A DNA stretch of 64,000 nucleotides, taken from NCBI GenBank assembly GCA_014773175.1, contig VXCM01003110.1:1-64000 (forward strand), given 5' to 3'. The position numbers and the translations under genes are program-made. This document shows, one piece after another, positions 1-14,541 of the stretch; within the stretch, counting starts at the first letter, position 1, and every line of letters begins with the position of its first letter. The notes below the pieces were generated by a model. It was not told where the DNA came from, searched no databases, and saw nothing but the letters and a program-made list of their open reading frames with translations. This DNA is from Lucifuga dentata. Taxonomy: Eukaryota; Chordata; Actinopteri; Ophidiiformes; Bythitidae.

Positions 1-61
1 GGAGGCAGATGATTCGCTGTGGTGACCCCTGAAGGGAAAGCCGAAAGGAAAAGAAGAAGAA
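1..61 (+). mobile_element. LINE 3' end fragment
   Basis: The first 61 bases read as the last codons of a non-LTR retrotransposon reverse-transcriptase ORF (WRQMIRCGDP, then stop) followed by a GAA-rich tail. The same 3' end occurs in inverted orientation at 47848-48077, where more of the ORF is present. The body of this copy lies before the window. The family is a common fish LINE, but I cannot assign its clade from this fragment. Confidence 0.75.
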
Positions 62-224
62 GAATTGGAACTTGAGCAGTATGCCCTTTATTACCCAGTA
101 GGCTTGACAGAATGCTGTTTAATCCAGTGTTTGCTGGCATTTTTAGTTTGGACAGCCTTATTGTCCGGGATTGCAACCCTGATAGAAAATAATTGATGTG
201 CTAAAGGTGACATAGTTAATGTGA

Positions 225-3389
<3,165 letters not shown>

Positions 3390-3699
3390 ACATAAGTTAT
3401 TATCAGTCACATTCGTTATGGAACAAGAGAGAAACATGCATGAGAGCTCTGTATTTTTTCTACAACCTCATTTTATGTCACTGTTTTTGTTCTGCCGTAA
3501 TAAAAAGAAACATATTTTTGTATTGCTTTAAGTGTTTGTGTTGGTCTCATGATTTTTAATTGTCAGTCAACAGAAAAATAATTGCGAGTAACTGCAATAA
3601 TTATATTATTTAAGTAAAAATTAAGTAGTTACAGCTTTAACAATGAAATGATTTCTTTTTTTTCTCCCTTTCATAATTCCATGAATTAAACACAGTTTT

Positions 3700-3986
3700 T
3701 TTGAAATTATACTAAACCAGGGAATATATCCCAGGAGAAGACTGCTTTTACAGAGAAATTAAAATGACTGCGTTCTAAATTCGTATATACTTAACAGACA
3801 AAACATTGAATTTTAAAGTTGGTGTATCACCTGAACATTTGAGTTTGAAAGATAGAGTATTTGACAAAATAACACGGAAATTAAAATACAGCTTTATGTT
3901 TTGGAAAATAGTAAGCAGCAGTAAAAGTAACGTGACAGGAGTAGTATTTATTGGGCTAAAACAAGCAAAATCACTGTCATGGTCCT
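3700..3986. mobile_element. TTAA element, truncated copy C
   Basis: Only one arm is visible, downstream of tmem39b. It ends 'gtcatggtcct' followed by TTAA (3987-3990) and contains the 'ccagggaatatatcccagg' block. The other terminus is missing or too diverged to place, so the left boundary is approximate. Confidence 0.6.
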
Positions 3987-4014
3987 TTAAATATTCCTCG
4001 ATCCAAATCATAAC

Positions 4015-4150
4015 AAAATTTTAATGGGTTCTTCCCTCTGCCATGCCCCATCCTTCCACTAAGTTTATTCAAAATCGATTCTTTTTGAGGAAACCTACTA
4101 AAAAAACAAACCAACTAACAGATGTGGATGCAATCCTAAAAACAATAAAT
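4015..4150 (+). repeat. Teleost interspersed repeat, copy 1
   Basis: The segment 'gggttcttccctctgccatgcc' followed by '..cttccactaagtttattcaaaatc' recurs at 50345-50410. It recurs inverted at 43945-44000. The three belong to one dispersed fish repeat, which elsewhere ends in a 'gcctccaaggctgaggtaa' block. No coding content is seen. Confidence 0.55.
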
Positions 4151-4399
4151 ATTTCATGCTTTCAATGAAATGGAAGAGAGCTGTAACTGAAGATGGAGAA
4201 GAACTGCGCCATCACGTGGCCAGTTAAGATATTCAGGTCCTGTGTAATTACGGCACTTCATGGCAAAATAACAGACTAGAATAACCAGATATATGCAGGA
4301 TATTTGCAAAGAGCCACGATTACAGGTGATGCGTTTAGGGACTCACAATATCCTGTTCACGGCAGCTGTGTGACAGACAGCAGGGTCAACAGTCCCCCN

Positions 4400-4400
<1 letters not shown>

Positions 4401-4440
<40 letters not shown>
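4401..4440. repeat. (GA)n microsatellite with single-N gap
   Basis: About 40 bases of alternating AG/GA follow an 'n' at 4399 in a run of C. The N probably marks an unresolved repeat-length join. Confidence 0.9.
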
Positions 4441-4444
<4 letters not shown>

Positions 4445-4479
4445 AAAATATTGTCTGGCCCTTTAAGAAGGATAAAGCC

Positions 4480-4685
4480 CGGAGCTCCGTGCAAATCGAG
4501 CGCATCGATGCTGCGCTTTGCTTTCCATCAGTCATTTATACGGCTGTAGGAGGATAAAACAACATATTTGCTGTTTTCGTAGATGAAATTTATTTTACAT
4601 AAATGTACTTAAACATATTAAATCTCAGGAGGTGAAATGTGACGCTGTATCCAGCGGCTTAGGCTGTTTGTGCGTAATTGATTCG
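4480..4685 (+). other. Possible non-coding first exon of ccdc28b
   Basis: This GC-richer segment ends in a strong donor (GATTCG|gtaagtgt at 4686). A matching acceptor lies at 5899 (ttgttgttccag|GACG), 77 bases before the ccdc28b start codon. The segment lacks a conserved ORF, so it could be 5' untranslated sequence. Alternatively transcription starts nearer 5770. This is inference from splice signals only. The stretch 4686-5899 holds nothing else recognisable. Confidence 0.35.
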
Positions 4686-5976
4686 GTAAGTGTGTCGTCC
4701 GTAAACGCTTTCCGTTTCACTCTTCATCTCATCTGAATTTAACTAGAATATGTAACGAACTAAGTTATTTCTACAATATAATTAAAGTAGGGAAAGATTC
4801 CAGAGTGTAAAGTTGGCTTTGTGTGAGAACAGTGGCGATCTTTGGATTTTACTTTGAATAGAGGCTTGCGCATTGTGCAGGAGATAAACAGATGCTGTAT
4901 TATAACAATGATTCCATTTGTTATTATGGGATGAAGCTTTATACAGGCCCAGTGCTTAGATCATATGACGTTAATGCAGTCATTTAGTCAAATAACACTA
5001 TAAAACCCCTGTCAAATTTAAGGATAATATAATCTAATAGAAATATTGTAGTCTGCAATAAATAAAAAAACAAATTGAACAAGAATCTAAATTCTGCGAG
5101 AGTATCTGTGATTTTGATATCCAGGCACCTAAATGAAGGTGCAAAACTGTAGAATAAACCTGTGTAAAGTGGGTCCATTTGTATAAAATACACTGATTTA
5201 ACAGTTCACATGATATAATATAAAATACAACAATCCTGCAATAAATCCTACATTTAGGATTTTGATGACATTCAGAGACATGCTAAATCAACCTAAGTGT
5301 TAGTGATCATTTTCTAAAAAGGGTTTCGAATAATATGTCTACTACTGTTTTACATTTTTACATACTTGATAGGGCAATAATATCATCCAGGTGCTAAATA
5401 TTTAGAAAAAATAAAATCAATGGATTTGCAATCCAGTAGATATGTAGATTAGGCTTTTGTGTGTTTTTGGTTGGAAAACATCCATGCTCAGGTCTTAGAA
5501 GGTTAATCTAAAAATATCCACTGCAGGTTAATGTTTCACTCTGATTTTTACACAGAAGAGCATTCTGAAATGCATAAAAATGTTTTCATCCAAAGCTTAT
5601 CATCTGCATGTGAATTTTATTTATTTGTGGCAGATTCATTATTTCCTGGCCTGACAATATCCTAAAACTGAGGAGGGGAATACAAATTCAAGCTTTTTGT
5701 GGCTTAGTTGGTTTTACAGCATTAATCTGAGGATATGGTTAATCTAATAAAGCTGCACTAAGTGCTTCTCTGCAGAGTGGAGCTCCTGAGCTGCAGCTCT
5801 CATTTTGGCTCCGTCTGCTCGCTCCGTCAGCATCTAACACATTCATGTCTAGCAGAGGGATGTTGCTGGTTTTGAACTTCCTATCTTTGTTGTTCCAGGA
5901 CGTCCTGTGCATCATCCTGCCTGTGCCTGCTCAATTGCACTGGAGAGCTTTGTTTAAGAAGCGCAAAACAGAAATC

Positions 5977-8900
5977 ATGGAAGACAAACGGAAGAAGCGG
6001 AGCCCAAAGGTGTCTCTCCCTCAACCCCCTCCTCCTCCCATCAACCCCCGCAAGCTCTCCGTGCTGCCTGCCAGTAAAAGTGCCACCTTCTCTCTTGGCC
6101 TGCCGCAGCCTCCCTCCCCCAAGAACAGAGGCAAGTATAAAAGATCCATAGGAGCAGCAGGGCAGCCCAAAGAGGTGCTCACGGCCTTCGTCCCCCCACC
6201 AAAGACCACCAGGTTTGTTTCTTTGAGTCAGAATATATCAAAACTGGACATAAAGAGGCATATACAAATACAATCCTGCATCTACAGCCTTATCTATTGT
6301 CAGTTTTTGAACCCTTTTTGTTATTTGTTGGTTTCTTTTGCTATTTTCTTCACATCAGCATCCAGCACAGCCACAGGAGAAAATTTATAAAGTCTATAAC
6401 ATCAGTCATAACAGTCAGATTTTGGTGTGGGTCTCAGAATCAAAACTCTTAATATTTCGCATTGACATTCAAAAAATGCAGGGAGAAACCCATGGTAATA
6501 TATATATATATATATATATGCTTTACATAAATAAATGTGACTTTAAATGTGACTAAAGAAAGTAAAGAAAGAAAAGATAATTCCCAGCATTAATAAAAGG
6601 TTCCCTGCATCCTATGCTGAGAAAATTAAAAGGTGAACTGTCTTTAGATGTTTGGGTGTCATATGATCTCAACATTCTCTGTGTTTTTTCTCTCAGGCCC
6701 CACAAGGAGAAGCCCAAGGCCCCCCAGCCTGCAGGGCCCAGTAAAGTAGTCCAGTCCTCCCCCCTGCAGCACTCCTTCCTCACAGATGTCTCAGATGTGA
6801 GAGAGATGGAGGGAGGTCTCCTCAACCTCCTCAATGACTTCCACTCAGGCAAACTTCAGGCCTTCGGTAAGATGGACTTGATGAGCCGGACCACCGCGGG
6901 AATATTCTGTTACAGGCTGAAAATAAAGCCGGCTGAAAAGCAGCTTTGTTACACCAAACACACTGAAATCAAATATCCGCGGTGCTTTTTCTGCACATCT
7001 GCCACAACAGAAATAACTTTGTCCTTCCAATTCCGCCAAAAGAGACGATGCTTTTTATTTAGCTTCTTAACACCTGTCATCTCCGTTCCAGGTAAGGTGT
7101 GCTCCTTTGAGCAGCTGGAGCATGTGCGCGAGATGCAGGAGAAGCTTGCACGGCTGCACTTCAGCCTGGACAGCCACGTGGAGGAGCTGTCAGAGGACCA
7201 GAGGAAGTGCGCCTCAGACCACAACCTGGAGCACCTCCTCTGCAACGTGAGGCCAACAGAATCCATCTCACATTTCAAACATTATGCGAGCTGAAAGTAT
7301 TCATTAGTTTGACCACAGGTATTTTTACAGACTGAGTTTATGGCTTATTCTTTAAAGGGCCAAACTGGTGGTTTTGCATGTTTGAGCCCAATAGCTACTA
7401 CTGCGTACACGTTACGTTACTGCCGACCATTTTCCAAAATATAAAACTGTATTTTACTTTTTGTGTCATTTTGTCGAATCCCCTAATCTTTCAAAATCAA
7501 ATGTTCAGCTGATACACCACCTTAAAATTCAACTCACCTGCTAACACTTCCACATGATTTAGGAAGGCAGTTTTGTCCTGGGACTATATTTCCATGTGGA
7601 GACATACATTTTCTTTTGTGTAGCTCCGTGCTGTATCATTTAAAATAAGCTGATTAACAAGTAGATTTTTACAGCGTACTGGAATGAACTGAAACCAATG
7701 GCTGCCTGGAAGGTAGGAAAAACAATTCAAAAATGGACTGCTCCAGTAGTATTTTTTTGGAAAATGTTGGCAGTAATGTAATGCGTATGTGGGTGTATTT
7801 ATTGGGCTCAAACCTGCAAAACACTGGTACAGTCCTTTAAAATTGATCATTTTCGTGTCCGAAAAGTGCCAAATGACTAAAATTTAGTTTCTAATCCAGA
7901 TAATCCAGAATAATAATAATACTTGATCCAGAATAAATTTGTAATAGTAGAGAATCATCTAAAACATGTTGGTTAAGTGGTTAAATGGTTAGAATTTCCT
8001 TAAAGCAGAGTCAGGCATGTTTCGGTGTCATCTGACCCTGCAGAACCTGAAGTACTGTGAAATATTTCTGCACCGCACTGAAACTGTTTCTGTGGCGAGC
8101 ACAAATAACAACCACATCGTCTCTGGCTGTGGATTTCTGCTGTAGGGAATTACAAGAATGTACCAGAAAGCTTTTTCCAGTTTATTCCACACATTTCTAC
8201 AGACACATTAGATTATTTCTATCCAAGTCAGGTTCAGATTTGCAGAAAATCAAACTATTTACCCCTCCCTAAAGCATCTTAAGATTAGATCTTACCTCCG
8301 TTATAACTCTGTGGGCTAAAATTGTCATGGAAGCACTCTGACTCTAAACCATCATGAAAAAATTATGGATTATTTTATCATGGAAATGGTGAAACAGCAT
8401 CCATTTTCCGCTCTTCTACATCTTCTGTATCTGCAGCGTTGAGTCAAGCTCATGATGTTAGATGCACCATCCCCAAATAAACCCAAATAAACCTCCTGAT
8501 AAAGCAGACACCACAAATGAGTGTAAAAACAGATGAGACGAATCCTACGCAGGTGTAAATGTTGAAATATTCCCATGTTGCTGTTATCTACCACAGAGGC
8601 TGCCTGGAAAGACTTTCTATTGTTAGCGTGTTTTGCAGCTCCCGGTTTCGTTCTGCTGGTGTGGGGATGTGTGAAGGAGGTGAGAAAAAGCCTTCAGCTC
8701 ATTACGCAGACTGCTGCCAAGAATACTTACTGGCTGCAGGAGCCATGGATAATAACTCTCCTACAACACACATTGTGCAGATAAGCAGAGAATATGATGA
8801 TTTGTCTTGCCGGATGATGGAAATTGGAGTCAAATATTGACATGGCAAGGACTGTTATGCAATGTGATCCGGGTTAATGATTATTCACTTGTACTACTGC

Positions 8901-9238
8901 ATCATGCTCTATTTCTGGCTGCTTCTATTTTCACCACACCTCTCATCCAATCACGTCTGTCATTTGTTCCCACAGCTGGAGGAGCTCAGCACCTCCATGT
9001 ATCCTTTCCAAACTGAGTGACTATTTATAGGAGTCAGCGAGCGCTCTGTGTGAATGATCTGCTTTTTAAAAAAAAAAAACNACTATTTATAGGAGTCAGC
9101 GAGCGCTCTGTGTGAATGATCTGCTTTTTAAAAAAAAAAAACTTCAGTCATTTGGCATGGATCCTTAACGTGCCTCTACTCAGACAAAAACTCCACTTGG
9201 CTGAAAATCAGGACCTGCCCAAAACATCCGGACCCTGA
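5977..9238 (+). CDS. ccdc28b: Coiled-coil domain-containing protein 28B
   Basis: There are five coding exons: 5977-6212, 6697-6866, 7092-7246, 8976-8998 and 9184-9238. Phases fit and give 212 residues (human about 200). The start MEDKRKKRSPK matches the family N terminus. The core QHSFLTDVSDVREMEGG, LLNLLNDFHSGKLQAFG and FEQLEHVREMQEKLARLHF is the CCDC28 domain, predicted helical. The LGLPQPPSPK stretch favours paralogue B. The mammalian protein (MGC1203) interacts with BBS proteins and mTORC2 and modifies Bardet-Biedl syndrome and cilium length. The last exon gives IQKLHLAEN, the conserved tail. If the weak donor AT|gtatcc is skipped, the protein would instead stop at 9020. An ATG at 5845 is in frame but sits upstream of the acceptor at 5899, so it was not used. 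Confidence 0.9.
6497..6519. repeat. (TA)n microsatellite
   Basis: This is a short alternating TA run in the first coding intron of ccdc28b. Confidence 0.85.
7356..7836. mobile_element. TTAA-flanked inverted-repeat element, copy D
   Basis: It is bounded by TTAA at 7352-7355 and 7837-7840. The ends read AGGGCCAAACTGG and CTGGTACAGTCCT, diverged but symmetric. It keeps 'ttactgccgaccattttcc', the 'cctgggactatatttcc' block and 'ggctgcctggaaggtaggaaaaac'. It lies in the intron 7247-8975 of ccdc28b. Confidence 0.75.
9020..9142. repeat. Duplicated 61-mer around an N (assembly artefact)
   Basis: Positions 9020-9080 and 9082-9142 are identical and are separated by a single 'n' at 9081. The copies end in a poly-A run. 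They inflate the last ccdc28b intron (8999-9183) from about 123 to 185 bases. Confidence 0.85.
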
Positions 9239-10560
9239 CAAGCGAGGTGTGGATGGATGCAACCGCTCCTCATCTTGCAGCATCCAGCCAGTCTTGGTTG
9301 CCATGGCGTGGATCCAGCTGCCTTAGTAACAGAATGGAAAAAGATCCACAGGAGGAGGGGCTCTTATTTCCTGTTGTGTAAATGAAGCTGAGGAAACATT
9401 GAATTAAGTACCAAAAGCATCACACGGACATCCAACCAAAAATTATAAAACCCTCATTCATAGCACAAGAAACAATCAATGGGTTTACTCAACAGTTTTC
9501 AATTTTATCCTGAAAATTGAACCGTATTAAAGTAACAAACGTATTTGGCTCTTATGTTGACGACGCCACTGTGGGAAGCTCAGGACCTATAAGGGAGTTT
9601 TCATTTTTGCTATTGCTCGAAATGCACACTCCCTTATTTTTATATCTTTGCTAAACGTTTGATATATAAATATATCTAACAGAAGCTAGATCACGAAGAG
9701 ATTATGGACTATGTGAGGACACCAAAATGGAAATCTGATTTGTCTCAAGTCTTTATAAAGATTGTTATGTTGCTTATGTGCAGTTCAGCTACTGTAACAG
9801 GGATTCTGACACATGAAGACATGAACACTGTGTTGGAAATCGCACATTCAGAGTTGAATGCAGCATAGAGCTCCATTTAGTACAATTTCATGATGGCAGC
9901 TACTTTCATAACTGCATTTTGTTTTTTGTTTTTTTAAGAGAATTAGATCAGTTTGGTTTGAAACTCAGCAGCAGCGTATCTTAGCTGTAACATACAAACC
10001 CTGACAAGGTCATTTAAGGTGATATTAGTGCTCAGTTTGAAAGCATGTGGTGTGATTCCTCAAAAGCTTCTTGCATATAATTATTAAACATACTGTAAGC
10101 TTTGTTTTACTCCTACGGTGACATTGTACACGGTTCCCTGTTTAGATCGCAATGTCAGATTCTCCTCATCAGCATTTTGCTCAGCTGTAGTTATTTATTT
10201 CTTGTTGAGATAATAAGACTGATGACTGAACAGAGAATGGTGTGAAATATCTTTTTTTGTATGTTGTAACTTATCATTATTAAAGGCAAATTATAAAATG
10301 AAGTCAAATAATGCATGTTTCTTGGATTAAGTCATTTGCTCTACGACCAAAAAAAACCCTCTAAATGCCTTAATTACAATAAGTGAGTATAGCTGACTTT
10401 TGTATCCTGCTGTTTTTGACCTGTTTATTAAAACTTAAGTGCGAGTGAAGAATAATTTTTCCAAGCAAAAGAATCCGGTCATTGAACTCATCATCAGACA
10501 TCATTTACAAGCACAAAGGGAATCATCATTTCAACGGGACAACTGGAAACTTTGTACAGA
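9239..10560 (+). other. ccdc28b 3' untranslated and intergenic region
   Basis: No coding similarity is seen. The stretch follows the ccdc28b stop and runs AT-rich to a canonical AATAAA at 10561. It is most simply read as 3' UTR plus a short spacer before the convergent togaram1 3' end. Confidence 0.5.
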
Positions 10561-10576
10561 AATAAAACACTTTATT
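10561..10576. terminator. Back-to-back polyadenylation signals of ccdc28b and togaram1
   Basis: AATAAA on the plus strand (10561-10566) and AATAAA on the minus strand (TTTATT at 10571-10576) lie 4 bases apart, between two convergent genes. Each is the canonical hexamer. Whether both are used cannot be told from sequence. If so, the togaram1 3' UTR is about 0.9 kb (10550-11476). Confidence 0.5.
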
Positions 10577-11476
10577 TATATATCAATCTGTTTTTCCTAA
10601 TGTTCACAAACAAATTGAATGTAATTTATCAGAAGAATGGAAAGGCTACTTGCAGACTGGCACTAAACAGACAGAATCATAGATACGAGTTTCACTGTTT
10701 CTTAGTCAACACTCGGTTGATTCCTGTTGTTCCCATCCAGGTGGTTTAGTTCAAACCCTGATCGAGGCATCAGTGTACATAGATATCTCCTTAACAAAAA
10801 TATATACTGTCAGCAAAATTTGGTCATGCAAAAATTTACCAACTCAGCACATCATTAATGTATTTCATATAACAAAACTTAAACCATTACACAATAAATT
10901 ATATACTGTAACATCATACAGTATGATTACAGGTGAAACTAATACTGTGCAAATACACGTTTGAGCTGTACAAAAGTATTCTGTAATCTTTTTTTGTTAA
11001 TTTTTCATAAATCTTCAAAGCAACTACATAAGACACATTTTCAAAATATCACATCACATTTGATGAAACAGCAAAAAATATACACCTTTCAGGTCCCCAA
11101 CTTCTCCTTTTGTGCATTTTCAGTTTTACATTATGTCTTAGTATCTGATTTGTCTACAGTACGTATGCTTATGTTCTTAAAAAAACGATGACAAATCATT
11201 GGATGATGTCGTCGAAAAGACATGACATCTGTCATGATAATGAGCTACGTTTCAAAGTGCAAAGAGAGCAGGTTGTGTGTGTGAGACCTGATACCAATGT
11301 GTTAAAAGTTGCCTATGCTTCTGTAGCAGAGGAAATCTCACTGAGATAAGAATATGAGCTCCTAATCTTTAATAATATAAAAGTGCAGGCACTGTAAGAA
11401 ATGTCTTCAAGTAAGGTCAGTGTTAAATGTTCTTTTCTCCCAACATTTGGGTTGTGTTTGGATTTTGTCTTGCTCC

Positions 11477-13033
11477 TTAAGGATAGGATAAGCTCCTCAG
11501 AAGCTCACTGAGTCCCTTGTGGACATTGGCAGGCTGGGAGGCGGCGCACTCAGTCAGGCTAGGCCCCATCTGGGCGTAAAGGGCTTGGCACAGGTTGGTG
11601 GTGGCGCCGCGCACGCTGCCGCCCCGGCCGTGAACTGTGCCGCTGTGAGTGGACGTGCCCAGGAGGTGCCACAGCAAGGGCAGGACTTTCTGCTCCACCA
11701 TCTGTGGCTTACGAGGATGGAGTTCTGTCACGAGATCTGAATGCAGGAAACGGGAAGCAATAGGAAGTGGTCAGACATGCAGTAGAATCACAATTTAAAA
11801 AGGTAAGGCCACAAACTAGCTGCGGCGTTCAACATTTTGCCATACTGGAATAAAATTACTATGACATTCGTACCTGCTACTTTTTCTATAAGATCCACCT
11901 TAGCTTTGCCGCTTAAAAACTGTGCCTTGGTGCAGAAAGGCTGGAGGAGAAGCATGTTATCTGTCATGGAAACAAAGATAAAGACAAGGTCACGTATGGA
12001 TTAACTGCCCAAATCAGACTTGATTTTCTTAACTTTCAGCAATAACAGAAATGCAAAAGTGAGCACCGAGATTTAGGATAAGCGCGTTAATGGCTCCGAC
12101 GGCAGCCGAGTAGATGGCGTTGTTCTTGGAGTTGAGGTGATTGTCCACAATTGCTGGGACCAGGATGTTGACCACCTGCGACAGATTGTCCTTCAGCATG
12201 TTGATGATTTTCTGGAGAGATTCAAGGGCATGCAGGTTGACCTTGCTGTTGGATTCCTGCAGCCTGCCCCTGAAGGCATCAAAGACCTGGGAAAAAAAAA
12301 AGGGAGAGAAGAAGAAAAACAACATGTTGAACAGACAGTTTGGTGCTTTCTCGATGAAACATTCTTGTGTGTTAATTAAGGATCCAGCACATGGCAAAAG
12401 AATTGAAAACATGCTCATGGTTACTGACTGGGAATATGCTGTTGATGACCATGTTGGGGTTGTGCTGGCAGTCGGTCACCAGCTGGTCGATCCCTTTGAG
12501 TCTCTCTCTGAAGTCCTTTGAACCCAGCAGAGTTGAGATCGCATTGATGTACTCAGTCTTGTCTGCAATGCTCTTTATTTGAGACCTGCAGCTGTAATGA
12601 CTATGCGACTCCCTGTAGATGTTGCAAAATACAACAAATAGTACCTTTATAAACCAGCGGGTAAACATGAATGACTTATACCACATACAAGCTACATCTT
12701 TGTAGCAAACTACAACCGCTCATTAATTTTGGTTTGTCCACAGAGAAAGGCAAAGGTGTCATGAACATCTCTGATGCTCTGGTTGATGTGTGCACACACA
12801 CCTGTTAGTTTGGCTGAGTGACTCTCTGGTGAGAGACAAGGCTCTGACCGTCCCACTGCCAGGGAGGGACCGTCTACCCCTGGCTGACTGACTATCTTGT
12901 GGCATTTCCCCAAGACCCTAAAAAAAAAAAAAAAAAAANAAAAAAAAAAAAAAAAAACATAGCCTCAAAGTAACACCATCAAGCTTTTTCATTATTTGTA
13001 AGATGACAGCGCAGCATACCTCTTTCATAAAGG

Positions 13034-13074
<41 letters not shown>

Positions 13075-14487
13075 AACAAAGCCTGTACCTTAGTATTGAG
13101 AGTGTAGATGGTGTCTCTGACAGCTGCCAGGTCTTTGGTGGCGACATATTTCTCCAGAATCTTGTCAAAGTCTGGGTGGGAGGACAGCAATAGCAGCATT
13201 CGTCTCCCAAAGTACCTGAGGGTTAACCAGCGTTATAATGATTGCTCACACATTTAGTCTCCACATTGTGTGAAACAAACAAAACAAAAAAATCAGTCAA
13301 GCTGCCAAAATACGAAAATACTAATGCATCCCACAAAAGTTCTGAGGTTTTGAAGCTAATTGGCTCCATATTGGCTTCAACAAATGGAAAACGGCAGAAA
13401 CATCTCTACATACCTGGCTTCCTGTGAGGAGTCTTGCGCTAGTTTGATGACGGCAGGAAGGATTCTGTCAGTGAGATCTTTCCCTCCAGACAGGAGACGC
13501 GCGGCACCGACCTTCTCCACCAGAGTGGTGAGATGCTGGGCCATGCATTTCCTCACCACTGCGCTCAGGTGACTAACACACACACACAAAAAAAAAAAAA
13601 ATNAAAAAAAAAAAAAATGCCAAAGATAGACATTTTAACATAACCGTGAGAATTCTAAATTTTAAGAATGGTGAAACAACAGCACAAGCATCTGCGGGCG
13701 TCCATCCTGACCTGAGTCCTCCATTGAGGAGAGCAGCGATGCATCGAGTGGGCGTGCAGTGCTGCACCATGCAGGCCAGCGCTGCATCCACATCCTGCCG
13801 AATAAAGGCATTGCTCTCCCCAGCCTTCTGCAGCAAGACCTTGGCGGTTCCCTCCAGCTCCTGGTCCATGGCCTTCTGCAGGTGGTTGTACAGGTCGCCC
13901 AGCGTGCACACCGCAACCCTCGACACGCCTGACCGCAAGTTCTTCACCTAAATAACATTTGGTGTTAGATTCTCGAGGTGAAGCAGCATTATTGTTGCAT
14001 GCAACATGCGTCACAATGATAACAGAATGTAATACAATGAGTCGGGCTACCTCTTGAATGAGGCACAGGCAGACATCGTGAAGCCTGCCGTGGAGTGTGT
14101 CTGAGTGGAAGTGGGCCAGACACCGCAGGAACATCAGACCCTCTATCTTCTTCTCCCTGATTAAACGACGACACCATAGACTTTATTGAGTAAATATGAA
14201 GATGCTGATTGGTTTTCAGTGTGATGTATGGATAGTGAAGGACTAATATGTGTCTGTTTATTCATTTCATACCTCAAGAATTTGCTACACAAAAATATCA
14301 CAATGTTTGGAATGGCAGAGAAGACCCTGTGTGTATTGACACTTACCAGTCCGCTAAGTTAAGAAGGCTGAAGCTCTGTGCCAGCGCCAGGTCGGGTTTG
14401 GAAAATGGACGGAGATCAGAAGGCTCGGAGTGATTTTTGCTTTGGCTGCCAGGAGACAGCTCATCTAAAAGACCCCATCATTCATCA

Positions 14488-14541
<54 letters not shown>

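Noticed and set aside
8575..8784. A 69-residue plus-strand ORF with a hydrophobic segment in a ccdc28b intron
   Set aside because: It has no splice partners in phase and no family resemblance, and such ORFs are expected by chance in introns.
13655..14134. Long minus- and plus-strand ORFs overlapping togaram1 exons in other frames
   Set aside because: They run across real splice sites. The conserved TOG protein uses the other frame.
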